Part shown: one piece after another, positions 1 to 5,108 of the stretch
How the letters are laid out: the number at the start of each line of letters is the position of its first letter
Numbering within the stretch: position 1 is the first letter of the stretch
Assembly: GCA_021160885.1 (NCBI GenBank)
Contig: JAGHBR010000196.1
Coordinates: 1-6,922 of the forward strand
Reading direction: 5' to 3'
Length of the DNA: 6,922 bases
Source of the DNA: Caldisericaceae bacterium
Lineage (GTDB): Bacteria; Calditrichota; Calditrichia; Calditrichales; Calditrichaceae
Translations under genes and position numbers: made by a program
Notes under the pieces: model-generated
Told to the model about the DNA's origin: nothing
What the model saw: only the letters and a program-made list of their open reading frames with translations
Database searches by the model: none

Positions 1-207
1 AAGGGCCTGTTGGCCAGCGTGCAGCCGGAGTTACTGGAAAAATCTCATCCTCTGGCCAGTGTGCAGGGGGCAACCAATGCCGTAATCATCAGCACTGATT
101 TTTTGCCTGATGTTACCATCGTAGGTCCTGGCGCCGGAGAATATGAAACCGGCTACTCTGTGTTGAAGGATTTAATTAATTTAAGCAGAGAAATCGCGGT
201 TCCCTGA
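1..207 (+). CDS. hom: Homoserine dehydrogenase, C-terminal end (5' truncated by window)
   Basis: The frame is open from the first base and ends at TGA 205-207, giving the last 68 residues of a protein whose start lies outside the window. The visible part carries the C-terminal signature of homoserine dehydrogenase: a HPLASVQGATNAV stretch, then a strand followed by VGPGAGEYETG (from about nt 121) and a closing helix SVLKDLINL. In the family, the GPGAG-x-x-TG segment lies near the NAD(P)/substrate-binding core. The enzyme reduces aspartate semialdehyde to homoserine in the cytoplasm, on the way to threonine and methionine. The protein stops about 20 residues after this motif, so no C-terminal ACT regulatory domain follows. 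That fits a short ACT-less Hom or the C-terminal half of a ThrA/MetL-type aspartokinase fusion; the window cannot distinguish these. Confidence 0.88.
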   Translation, partial: KGLLASVQPELLEKSHPLASVQGATNAVIISTDFLPDVTIVGPGAGEYETGYSVLKDLINLSREIAVP

Positions 208-218
208 AAGTTTATTTG

Positions 219-240
219 TGGACCACAGAGAGCGCAAAGA
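219..240 (+). repeat. Degenerate CACAGAG-type intergenic repeat
   Basis: Eleven bases after the homoserine dehydrogenase stop, the sequence GGACCACAGAGAGCGCAAAG begins, followed by a T-run (244-250). It contains two related cores, CACAGAG and CGCAAAG, spaced 9 nt apart. It resembles in style the CAC-core repeats at 2638-3673 and, like the first of those modules, starts close behind a stop codon. It is a single degenerate copy, so the assignment rests on similarity of pattern only. Confidence 0.4.
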
Positions 241-335
241 TGATTTTTTTCTTGTTCCCTTTATCGCTTCGTTGCATTTTGTGATAAACAAAAAAGTGCA
301 AATTATTCTGGCATTTTTCCCGATTTTCTTTTATT

Positions 336-357
336 ATTGAAAAATTGTTTTCTCAAT
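336..357 (+). other. AT-rich hairpin in symporter leader
   Basis: ATTGA (336-340) plus AAAA (341-344) can pair with TTTT (348-351) plus TCAAT (353-357), with loop TTG and a single bulged C at 352. This gives a 9-bp stem with one G-C pair. It ends 11 nt before the AGGAGG of the symporter gene. It is weak thermodynamically, has no T-tract behind it, and may be chance in AT-rich DNA; a role in the mRNA leader is speculation. Confidence 0.25.
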
Positions 358-368
358 GGTTTAAGCAG

Positions 369-374
369 AGGAGG
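369..374 (+). promoter_or_regulatory. Ribosome binding site of the symporter gene
   Basis: A perfect AGGAGG lies 11 nt upstream of ATG 386. The next in-frame ATG (395, residue 4) would be 20 nt away, so ATG 386 is the better start. Confidence 0.75.
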
Positions 375-385
375 CAGCAAAAGCC

Positions 386-1888
386 ATGGAATTGATGGAC
401 AAGATTCTGCGGCTCACTTTTCAGATACGGGATTTCATGTGGGGAAACTGGATGGTCGCCCTGTTGGTGATTACCGGCATTGTGCTGACCATAGTCACCA
501 AGATGATTCAGGTGCGCCGTTTGGGCAATGCCTTAAAACTCATCTTTTTAGGCGCACGTGGCAAGGATCATTCTCTTGAAGATGAAGGCGACATTTCACC
601 ATTTGCAGCCTTGATGACCGCCCTGGCAGCCACGGTAGGCAATGGCAATATTGCCGGCGTGGCAACCGCCATCGCCACGGGTGGACCCGGCGCCCCGCTA
701 TGGATGTGGATTTCCGGATTTTTTGGCATGGCCACCAAATACGCCGAGGGTTTTTTAGGCGTTAAGTATAGAAAAGTGGCGGAAGATGGTACCATGGCCG
801 GCGGGCCCATGTACTACATTCGTTACGGATTGAAAGAAGGGAAGTTCAGTAAGTTTTTAGCTGCCTTGTTTGCCGTTTGCGGGGCCTTTGCCGCTTTGTT
901 TGGTACGGGCAATATGGCTCAGTCCAATTCCATGGCGCTGGCATTTAAAACGCAATTTGGCGTACCACCGCTGCTTAGCGGAGCTGTTTTAACTATTTTG
1001 GTGGGGTTGGTAGTTATTGGGGGTATTAAGCGGATCGGTGCGGTAGCGGAACGACTGGTTCCAACCATGATCTTGTTCTATTTTTTGGGAGCCATCACCG
1101 TTATTCTGGTGAATGTCTCACACATCATTGAGGCGTTTGAAATCATTTTTTCTGCAGCCTTTACGGGAAAAGCGCTGGGAGGCGCCTTAATCGGCACTTC
1201 GGTGCAAAAGGCTTTAAGCTTAGGTGTGAGTCGTGGCGTACTTTCCAATGAATCCGGTCTTGGATCGGCGGCCATTGCCCAGAGCGCTTCCAAATCCAGT
1301 GATCCGGCCAAAAATGGCTTAATTGCCATGACCGGTACCTTTATTGATACCATTGTAGTGAACACCATGACTACTTTGACCATTGTGCTGAGCGGCATGT
1401 GGTTGTTCACCCCGGCATTGGGCGTGGATTTGAACGGCGCCAATGTCAATTTGCAGAATATATCGCCCCAGGTGGTGGATTTTGCCAAGCAGGTGGGCTA
1501 CAACCTGCAAAACGGCGGGCTTTCCAGCACAGCCTTGACTTCAGCAGCCTTTAATACCGTGCTTCCCTTCGGGCTTGGCGGTACCATCATTGCCATTGCT
1601 TCCTTTCTGTTCGGCTACACTACTTTGATTGGCTGGGCCTATTATGGCGAGCAGTGTCTGGAGTACATTGCCGGGATTAAAGTTAAAAAACCGTACCGAT
1701 TTATTTACATCGGTTTGCTGTTTCTGGGCGCTAATCTGCAGGGCCAATATCTGGACATCGTCTGGAATGTGGGCGACACAGCCAATGCGCTAATGGCCTT
1801 CCCCAATTTAGTCGGTTTGCTGTTTTTGGCCGGTGTGGTGGCCCGAATTACGACGGAATCTTTTAGTGGCGGCAAGCGCGTCTATTAA
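386..1888 (+). CDS. Sodium:alanine/glycine symporter, AGCS family
   Basis: A 500-residue, very hydrophobic protein of normal length for the AGCS (alanine or glycine:cation symporter; AgcS/AlsT/DagA) family. These inner-membrane LeuT-fold carriers take up alanine or glycine with Na+ (some use H+). Family hallmarks seen here are GNGNIAGVATAIATGGPGA (residues 85-103) running into LWMWISGFFGMATKYAE and GVKYR (104-129), AGGPMYY (138-144), GTGNMAQSNS (173-182), SRGVLSNESGLGSA (282-295) and DTIVVNTMT (321-329). About ten or more membrane segments can be read, the last ones near residues 395-420 and 470-487. The start is supported by AGGAGG at 369-374. The glycosyltransferase gene follows after 17 nt on the same strand, suggesting co-transcription but no evident functional link. 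Family assignment is secure; substrate preference (alanine, glycine, possibly glutamine) cannot be read from sequence. Confidence 0.95.
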   Translation: MELMDKILRLTFQIRDFMWGNWMVALLVITGIVLTIVTKMIQVRRLGNALKLIFLGARGKDHSLEDEGDISPFAALMTALAATVGNGNIAGVATAIATGGPGAPLWMWISGFFGMATKYAEGFLGVKYRKVAEDGTMAGGPMYYIRYGLKEGKFSKFLAALFAVCGAFAALFGTGNMAQSNSMALAFKTQFGVPPLLSGAVLTILVGLVVIGGIKRIGAVAERLVPTMILFYFLGAITVILVNVSHIIEAFEIIFSAAFTGKALGGALIGTSVQKALSLGVSRGVLSNESGLGSAAIAQSASKSSDPAKNGLIAMTGTFIDTIVVNTMTTLTIVLSGMWLFTPALGVDLNGANVNLQNISPQVVDFAKQVGYNLQNGGLSSTALTSAAFNTVLPFGLGGTIIAIASFLFGYTTLIGWAYYGEQCLEYIAGIKVKKPYRFIYIGLLFLGANLQGQYLDIVWNVGDTANALMAFPNLVGLLFLAGVVARITTESFSGGKRVY

Positions 1889-1905
1889 ACGATGAAAGCA
1901 ATTGT

Positions 1906-2640
1906 ATGGCCGAACGTCTTTCTCTGATAATTCCGGTGCTGAATGAAGAGGCAAAAATTGAACGTGATGTGCGCTCGGCCTTCTCCTTTTTTAACAGTCA
2001 GGATTGGTTGTTAGAGCTGATTGTATCGGATGACGGTAGTACTGACGGTACACAGCAGATTGTCAGACAACTGCAAAGGGAGTTTGGCCAAGATTTAAAG
2101 TTATTAGATTCGCAGCAACACTATGGCAAAGGCCATGCTGTGCGGCAGGGCCTGCTGGCCAGTTCGGGAAAGATTGTGGCCTTTATGGACAGCGGTGGTA
2201 CGGCGCCTTTGTCCTATTTATTGACCGGCTTAGATTTAATCAAAAAGCAGGAATGTGAAATCGCTGCCGGATCGCGTTTTTTACCAAACAGTCGAATTAC
2301 TCTTCCCATGCCTTTTAAGCGTCGCTTATTTTCTTTTCTTTTTCGAAAATGGGTGCATTTTTATCTGAAATTGCCTGAAACCATCCGTGATCCGCAATGC
2401 GGCTTTAAGGTTTTTGCTGGGCCAGTCGCACGGCAACTGGCGGAGCAGGCAACCATTGACGGCTTTTTGTTTGATCTGGAATTCTATTTTTTAGCCAGGC
2501 AAAACAAGTGGCGCTGGCTGGAGTTTCCCATTGAGTGGCGCTGTGATCGGGATTCCCGCCTGTCGGTTGGACGGGAAGTGTTTTCGGTTTTAAGGGATTT
2601 GAAGACTTTGCGGAGACGGTTTGTCTCAAGGGGGGAATAG
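1906..2640 (+). CDS. Family 2 glycosyltransferase, dolichyl/polyprenyl-phosphate sugar synthase-like (DSG variant)
   Basis: A 244-residue GT-A-fold enzyme similar to ALG5/DPM1-type synthases, which move a sugar from a nucleotide donor onto a lipid phosphate at the cytoplasmic membrane face. Visible motifs: LSLIIPVLNEEAKIERDV (residues 5-22), LIVSDDGSTDGT (38-49), HYGKGHAVRQGLLAS (72-86), EIAAGSRFLP (118-127), DPQCGFKVF (162-170), and DGFLFDLEFYFLARQ (185-199) followed by EFPIEWR. The canonical metal-binding DxD after VAFM reads D95-S-G97, so its second aspartate is missing. There is no C-terminal membrane segment, unlike DPM1/GtrB forms with TM helices; association with the membrane would be peripheral. 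ATG 1906 lies 17 nt after the symporter stop without a clear Shine-Dalgarno sequence, which suggests coupling. The TAG stop coincides with the first base of a repeat module. Acceptor and sugar are unknown. Confidence 0.85.
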   Translation: MAERLSLIIPVLNEEAKIERDVRSAFSFFNSQDWLLELIVSDDGSTDGTQQIVRQLQREFGQDLKLLDSQQHYGKGHAVRQGLLASSGKIVAFMDSGGTAPLSYLLTGLDLIKKQECEIAAGSRFLPNSRITLPMPFKRRLFSFLFRKWVHFYLKLPETIRDPQCGFKVFAGPVARQLAEQATIDGFLFDLEFYFLARQNKWRWLEFPIEWRCDRDSRLSVGREVFSVLRDLKTLRRRFVSRGE

Positions 2641-2664
2641 CCACCGAGATACAACGATTTTTTT

Positions 2665-2695
2665 AGCCACTGATTTACACAGATAAACACGGATT
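2665..2695 (+). repeat. Module 2, best copy (10-nt-phased CAC cores)
   Basis: AGCCACTGATTTACACAGAT followed by AAACACGGATT. CAC cores lie at 2668, 2678 and 2688, exactly 10 nt apart, and a 9-T run follows at 2694-2702. Similar copies start at 2877, 2990, 3521 and 3643, and a shorter two-core copy at 3025-3044. Confidence 0.85.
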
Positions 2696-2765
2696 TTTTT
2701 TTAATAAGGAATGGGTGAATTTTACGTATTTAAATTTAGTCAAGCATTCCATAATAGAATAAAGT

Positions 2766-2798
2766 TAGCCACCGAAAAACACTGAAATGCACCGAAAA
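2766..2798 (+). repeat. Module 1 copy with three CAC cores
   Basis: TAGCCACCGAA, CACTGAA and CACCGAA cores start at 2770, 2780 and 2790, a strict 10-nt step. The period is not a multiple of three, which argues against coding. Confidence 0.85.
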
Positions 2799-2951
2799 CT
2801 AAAAATTTTAAATTGTTATTTACCAATTGCAGTGGAGAATCAATTAGTTAGCCACCGAATTTCACTGAAAATTTTAAGCCACTGATTGACACAGATAAAC
2901 ATTGATTCATTTTAAAAAATGGGTTTTGCTGATTTGGAGGGAAAGTGCTGG

Positions 2952-3044
2952 TAGCCACCGAAGGGCACCGAATTTCACCGAAATATTAGAGCCACTGATG
3001 GACACAGATTAGCACTGATTTTTGGCCACTGATTTACACTGATT
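2952..3044 (+). repeat. Composite unit: module 1 followed by two module 2 copies
   Basis: Module 1 cores lie at 2956, 2966 and 2976 (CACCGAA three times). Module 2 cores lie at 2993, 3003 and 3013 (CACTGAT, CACAGAT, CACTGAT), followed by a second two-core copy at 3027 and 3037. This is the clearest example of the two modules side by side. Confidence 0.85.
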
Positions 3045-3071
3045 GTTTTAAATTTGATGGGAAGGTTTGAG

Positions 3072-3147
3072 GGCCACCGAAGCACACCCAAAGACACCAA
3101 ACACTTTAGAAATTTTGAATTTTGAGTTTTGAATGTTGAATGATTTT
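3072..3147 (+). repeat. Composite unit: module 1 plus TTTTGAA heptamer array
   Basis: Module 1 cores lie at 3075, 3085 and 3095. They are followed by ACACTTTAGAAA and the 7-nt units TTTTGAA, TTTTGAG, TTTTGAA, TGTTGAA and TGATTTT at 3113-3147. The unit is repeated almost identically exactly 120 nt downstream. Confidence 0.85.
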
Positions 3148-3191
3148 TAGTGTAATTACTCGATGGCAGTGCAATATTAAATAACAGAATA

Positions 3192-3260
3192 GGCCACCGA
3201 AACACACCGAAAGGCACCGAACACTTTAAAAATTTTGAATTTTGAATGTTGAATGTTGAA
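3192..3260 (+). repeat. Composite unit: module 1 plus TTTTGAA heptamer array (second copy)
   Basis: This holds the least degenerate module 1, with CACCGAA at 3195, 3205 and 3215. After ACACTTTAAAAA come four heptamers, TTTTGAA, TTTTGAA, TGTTGAA and TGTTGAA, at 3233-3260. Its offset from the previous unit is 120 nt both for the cores and for the heptamer array. Confidence 0.85.
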
Positions 3261-3304
3261 TGAAATTGCTAAAACGCTGACCAATGCACCCATTCAAACA
3301 AAAT

Positions 3305-3336
3305 ACTCTTAACCCTTATACTCTTATACCCTTAAC
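3305..3336 (+). repeat. ACCCTTAY octamer array, internal copy
   Basis: Units ACCCTTAT (3312), ACTCTTAT (3320) and ACCCTTAA (3328) follow each other at 8-nt steps, after a 7-nt ACTCTTA (3305). The same unit type ends the window at 6889-6922, in the same orientation. Confidence 0.75.
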
Positions 3337-3375
3337 TTTTAACTCCATTAAACCATTCACCAATCTGTTTAAATT

Positions 3376-3439
3376 TGCCACCGAAGGGCACTGAATACTA
3401 ATAATGTTGAATGTTGAGTTTTGAATGTTAAATGATTTT
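3376..3439 (+). repeat. Composite unit: short module 1 plus heptamer array (third copy)
   Basis: Two module 1 cores (3379 CACCGAA, 3389 CACTGAA) are followed by the heptamers TGTTGAA, TGTTGAG, TTTTGAA, TGTTAAA and TGATTTT at 3405-3439. It is more degenerate than the two copies at 3072 and 3192. Confidence 0.75.
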
Positions 3440-3483
3440 AAATGTTATTTTTTCACTTACGACGGAGCATCAATTAAAATAAT

Positions 3484-3580
3484 TAGCCGCCGAGAAACAC
3501 CGAAATGCACCGAGTTTTTTAGCCACTGATAAACACAGATAAGTACGGATTCTTTTTTTAGAACACGGATTAGACGGATT
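3484..3580 (+). repeat. Composite unit: module 1, module 2 and ACGGATT variant
   Basis: Module 1 cores are at 3488 (CGCCGAG), 3498 and 3508, and module 2 cores at 3524, 3534 and 3544 (TACGGAT). After a T-run comes AGAACACGGATTAGACGGAT, two ACGGATT cores 9 nt apart. A degenerate relic of this last piece, TTTTTTAGAACATGGA, recurs at 3675-3690, just before the end of the neighbouring gene. Confidence 0.75.
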
Positions 3581-3614
3581 GAATTTTATTTAAACATTCC
3601 TCAATAAAATCAGT

Positions 3615-3673
3615 TAGCCACCGAAACACATCGAAATTTTTAAGCCACTGATGGGCACAGATCAATGCTGAAT
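3615..3673 (+). repeat. Composite unit: last module 1 plus module 2
   Basis: Module 1 cores lie at 3619 (CACCGAA) and 3629 (CATCGAA), module 2 cores at 3646 (CACTGAT), 3656 (CACAGAT) and a decayed 3666 (TGCTGAA). This unit ends 18 nt before the stop of the - strand beta-barrel gene. Confidence 0.75.
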
Positions 3674-3691
3674 CTTTTTTAGAACATGGAA

Positions 3692-4138
3692 TCAATTAAA
3701 GAAATAGCGAAAGCCGAAGCCGGCATTGAAGCTGAGGTAGGTGCCGGGAATCAAATCCAGAATGGGAGCCACTTCAATGAAAAAATCGATCGGCGCTTGT
3801 TTAAAGTAAATATCGACGCCAGCCACGCCCCGCACACCAATGCGATCCTCATCGCCCAGGCGCAGCCGCAGTCCGGGGCCAAAATAAAAAATGGCGTTTG
3901 GCGAGTTGAGCACCTCTTTATTGTGAATCAGGTAATCTCCGTGAAAATGAAATCGGCTGTTTGGCCCAATCGACCAGGCCAGTCCGCCATCAAAAGCAAT
4001 GCTGGAAGATTGCCAGAGCTTCAGGCTGATGCCAGTCGGTTCGCCGATAATAACGCCCACTCCCTTACCTGTGTTTTGAGCAAAGGCCTGTGGTACAAGA
4101 AACAAAACCATGACAAAAACGAGCAGCACTTTTTTCAT
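3692..4138 (-). CDS. Small outer-membrane beta-barrel protein with signal peptide
   Basis: A 148-residue protein starting MKKVLLVFVMVLFLVPQAFA-Q, a clear Sec signal peptide with an AFA/Q cleavage site. The mature part of about 128 residues alternates short amphipathic strands with glycine and acidic turns (GVGVIIGEPTGISLKLW, IAFDGGLAWSIG, FHFHGDYLIHN, IFYFGPGLRLRLG, IGVRGVAGVDIYF, FFIEVAPILDLIPG, LSFNAGFGFRYFFN). It ends in an aromatic residue plus Asn, close to the usual terminal-aromatic insertion signal. About eight strands can be read, so a small eight-stranded barrel is plausible. The frame also allows GTG 4144, but GGAGG (4148-4144) sits 5 nt before ATG 4138, so ATG is the start. It lies 82 nt downstream of the ApbE-like gene on the same strand. 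It resembles small conserved hypothetical outer-membrane proteins; function is unknown. Confidence 0.85.
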   Translation of the reverse strand: MKKVLLVFVMVLFLVPQAFAQNTGKGVGVIIGEPTGISLKLWQSSSIAFDGGLAWSIGPNSRFHFHGDYLIHNKEVLNSPNAIFYFGPGLRLRLGDEDRIGVRGVAGVDIYFKQAPIDFFIEVAPILDLIPGTYLSFNAGFGFRYFFN

Positions 4139-4143
4139 TTTCA

Positions 4144-4148
4144 CCTCC
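4144..4148 (-). promoter_or_regulatory. Ribosome binding site deciding the start of the beta-barrel gene
   Basis: On the - strand the sequence reads ACGGAGGTGAAAATG. GGAGG followed by a 5-nt spacer places initiation at ATG 4138. The in-frame GTG at 4144 overlaps the Shine-Dalgarno sequence itself and is unlikely to be used. Confidence 0.8.
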
Positions 4149-4173
4149 GTAATCAGTTATTGTTAACAGACCG

Positions 4174-4203
4174 ATTTTACGGCCAGATTTTAGCTAAGTT
4201 CAA
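4174..4203 (-). promoter_or_regulatory. Possible promoter of the beta-barrel gene
   Basis: On the - strand TTGAAC (4203-4198) and TAAAAT (4179-4174) are separated by 18 nt, in the 82-nt gap behind the ApbE-like gene. Transcription would begin about 25-30 nt before ATG 4138. The match to the sigma-70 type is moderate and the region is AT-rich, so this is only a candidate; read-through from the upstream pair is also possible. Confidence 0.3.
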
Positions 4204-4220
4204 AGAAAATTACAAAGAAA

Positions 4221-5108
4221 TTAATCCAGCCATCCATTTGATTTCAAAATCGCATCGGGAGTTACAATTAAAAATTCGAAGGGAATTTCACTTTTACGTT
4301 GCAAGTTTTCTAAATCTGATTCAGCTAAAATTAAACCGCTGGTGGACAGGGCATCTGCAATGGCTGCCTTAGGCGCTAAAATCCAAACCGCTTTTTGCGG
4401 ATCAACCGGTTGATGGGTCAACGGATTCACGATGTGTGGGCCCTTGGCCAGGCCGGATGCGCCAAGGGCAGCATCTTTTAAATTCAGCCGACAAAGCAGT
4501 TCGTCTTTTCGAAAAATGTGATGAATGGACAGCGGCCAGGCCATGTCTCCAAAAGCCAGAATGGAACTGTAGCCTCCTTGCAGTAGCGCCCGGTTAATTT
4601 CCCAATCTTGTAAAAATTCTTTCATCCTATCCAGCGCAAAGCCCTTACCGATGCCGCCCAGGTCAATGGAAGGCGAATCTTTTACGCAGTAAACCGAAAA
4701 GTTTTCGCGATCAAGTCTTAAATTCCGAATAGAGCCCTGGCGAAGCGGAGCAGCAGGCTTTTGTTTGCCCTTGTAAAAATCGTAAAGATCGCCCTGGCCC
4801 ACATCAAACAGCCTGCCGGTTAAGTCAAACAGCTTCTGGCAAAGTTGCAGGCATTCAAAAGTATCCGGACTGACGATTGTGGACTGGCCCGGTTGAAGCT
4901 GATTAATACGGGCAACATCGCTGTTTTCTTTAAAGCGGCTCAAATCGTTTTCCAATTGTTTCAGCAAGGCAAAAGCTTCGTGCGCGGCGCTTTGGGCAAA
5001 ATTAAAATCGGGATGGGCAATGAAGATTTCAAACACCGTGTTCATTGCCAATTGCTGAAAACGATGCACGGACTGGTCAAATTGCTCTTTCAAAAGCTGG
5101 TTGTTCAT
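4221..5108 (-). CDS. apbE: Divergent ApbE-like FAD:protein FMN transferase
   Basis: A 295-residue protein of the ApbE family, whose members attach FMN from FAD to a Thr/Ser of target flavoproteins using Mg2+. Visible family landmarks: AMNTVFEIFI (residues 21-30, place of the usual MGT strand), SRFKENSDVARINQ (57-70), FDVGQGDLYDFY (101-112), SIDLGGIGKGFALDRM (147-162), ALLQGGYSSILAFG (174-187), HIVNPLTHQP (225-234, place of the HIIDP-TG motif) and IADALSTSG (250-258, place of the Mg-binding T/ADALST). The start is ATG 5108, which overlaps the stop of the upstream gene as ATGA. The frame stays open to 5324, but that stretch lies inside the upstream gene. No signal peptide or lipobox is present, whereas typical bacterial ApbE is exported, so this one is probably cytoplasmic. 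No target flavoprotein is visible nearby. Family call is good; catalytic activity is uncertain. Confidence 0.82.
   Translation of the reverse strand: MNNQLLKEQFDQSVHRFQQLAMNTVFEIFIAHPDFNFAQSAAHEAFALLKQLENDLSRFKENSDVARINQLQPGQSTIVSPDTFECLQLCQKLFDLTGRLFDVGQGDLYDFYKGKQKPAAPLRQGSIRNLRLDRENFSVYCVKDSPSIDLGGIGKGFALDRMKEFLQDWEINRALLQGGYSSILAFGDMAWPLSIHHIFRKDELLCRLNLKDAALGASGLAKGPHIVNPLTHQPVDPQKAVWILAPKAAIADALSTSGLILAESDLENLQRKSEIPFEFLIVTPDAILKSNGWLD
5105..5108 (-). other. ATGA stop/start overlap
   Basis: On the - strand ATG (5108-5106) of the ApbE-like gene and TGA (5107-5105) of the GT-C gene share four bases. The only ribosome binding site candidate is a weak AGGA about 10 nt upstream, so re-initiation by the terminating ribosome is likely. 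Confidence 0.85.

Larger units (their letters stand above)
2638..3673 (+). repeat. Mosaic tract of short phased intergenic repeats between convergent genes
   Basis: About 1.04 kb with no credible gene, rich in stops in all frames. Module 1 (cores CACCGAA, preceded by TAGC or GGC) has its first core at 2642, 2770, 2853, 2956, 3075, 3195, 3379, 3488 (CGC) and 3619, nine copies in all. Module 2 (CACTGAT, CACAGAT, CACGGAT) has first cores at 2668, 2880, 2993, 3027, 3524 and 3646. Three TTTTGAA arrays (3113, 3233, 3405) and one ACCCTTAY array (3305) are interspersed. All copies share one orientation. Module 2 usually follows module 1, with 16-17 nt from last core to first core. Both flanking genes end into the tract, so it is a 3'-3' intergenic region. 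No clear GC-rich terminator hairpin was seen here; T-runs at 2657-2664 and 2694-2702 lack stems. Function unknown. Confidence 0.85.

Noticed and set aside
309..337. Promoter upstream of the symporter with TATTAT (332-337) as -10
   Set aside because: The hexamer 17 nt upstream (TGGCAT) matches the -35 consensus poorly, and the whole spacer is AT-rich, so many such hits occur by chance.
1078..1510. Open frames on the - strand under the symporter gene
   Set aside because: They are antisense to a well-supported AGCS gene and have no domain or ribosome binding site of their own.
2657..2702. T-runs behind the glycosyltransferase as an intrinsic terminator
   Set aside because: Neither T-run is preceded by a GC-rich inverted repeat; both are part of the module sequence.
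2975..3217. Open frame of 80 codons on the - strand within the repeat tract
   Set aside because: It is made of repeat modules with a 10-nt period, so copies fall in different frames; it has no ribosome binding site or recognisable domain.
2638..3673. CRISPR array
   Set aside because: Repeats are degenerate and of two kinds, intervals vary from 83 to 184 nt, spacers resemble each other, and no cas gene is present.
3686..4372. Long + strand open frame (228 codons) opposite the beta-barrel gene
   Set aside because: It runs antisense through a gene with a signal peptide, good ribosome binding site and barrel-like strands, and through the end of the ApbE-like gene. Its own translation shows no domain and no ribosome binding site.
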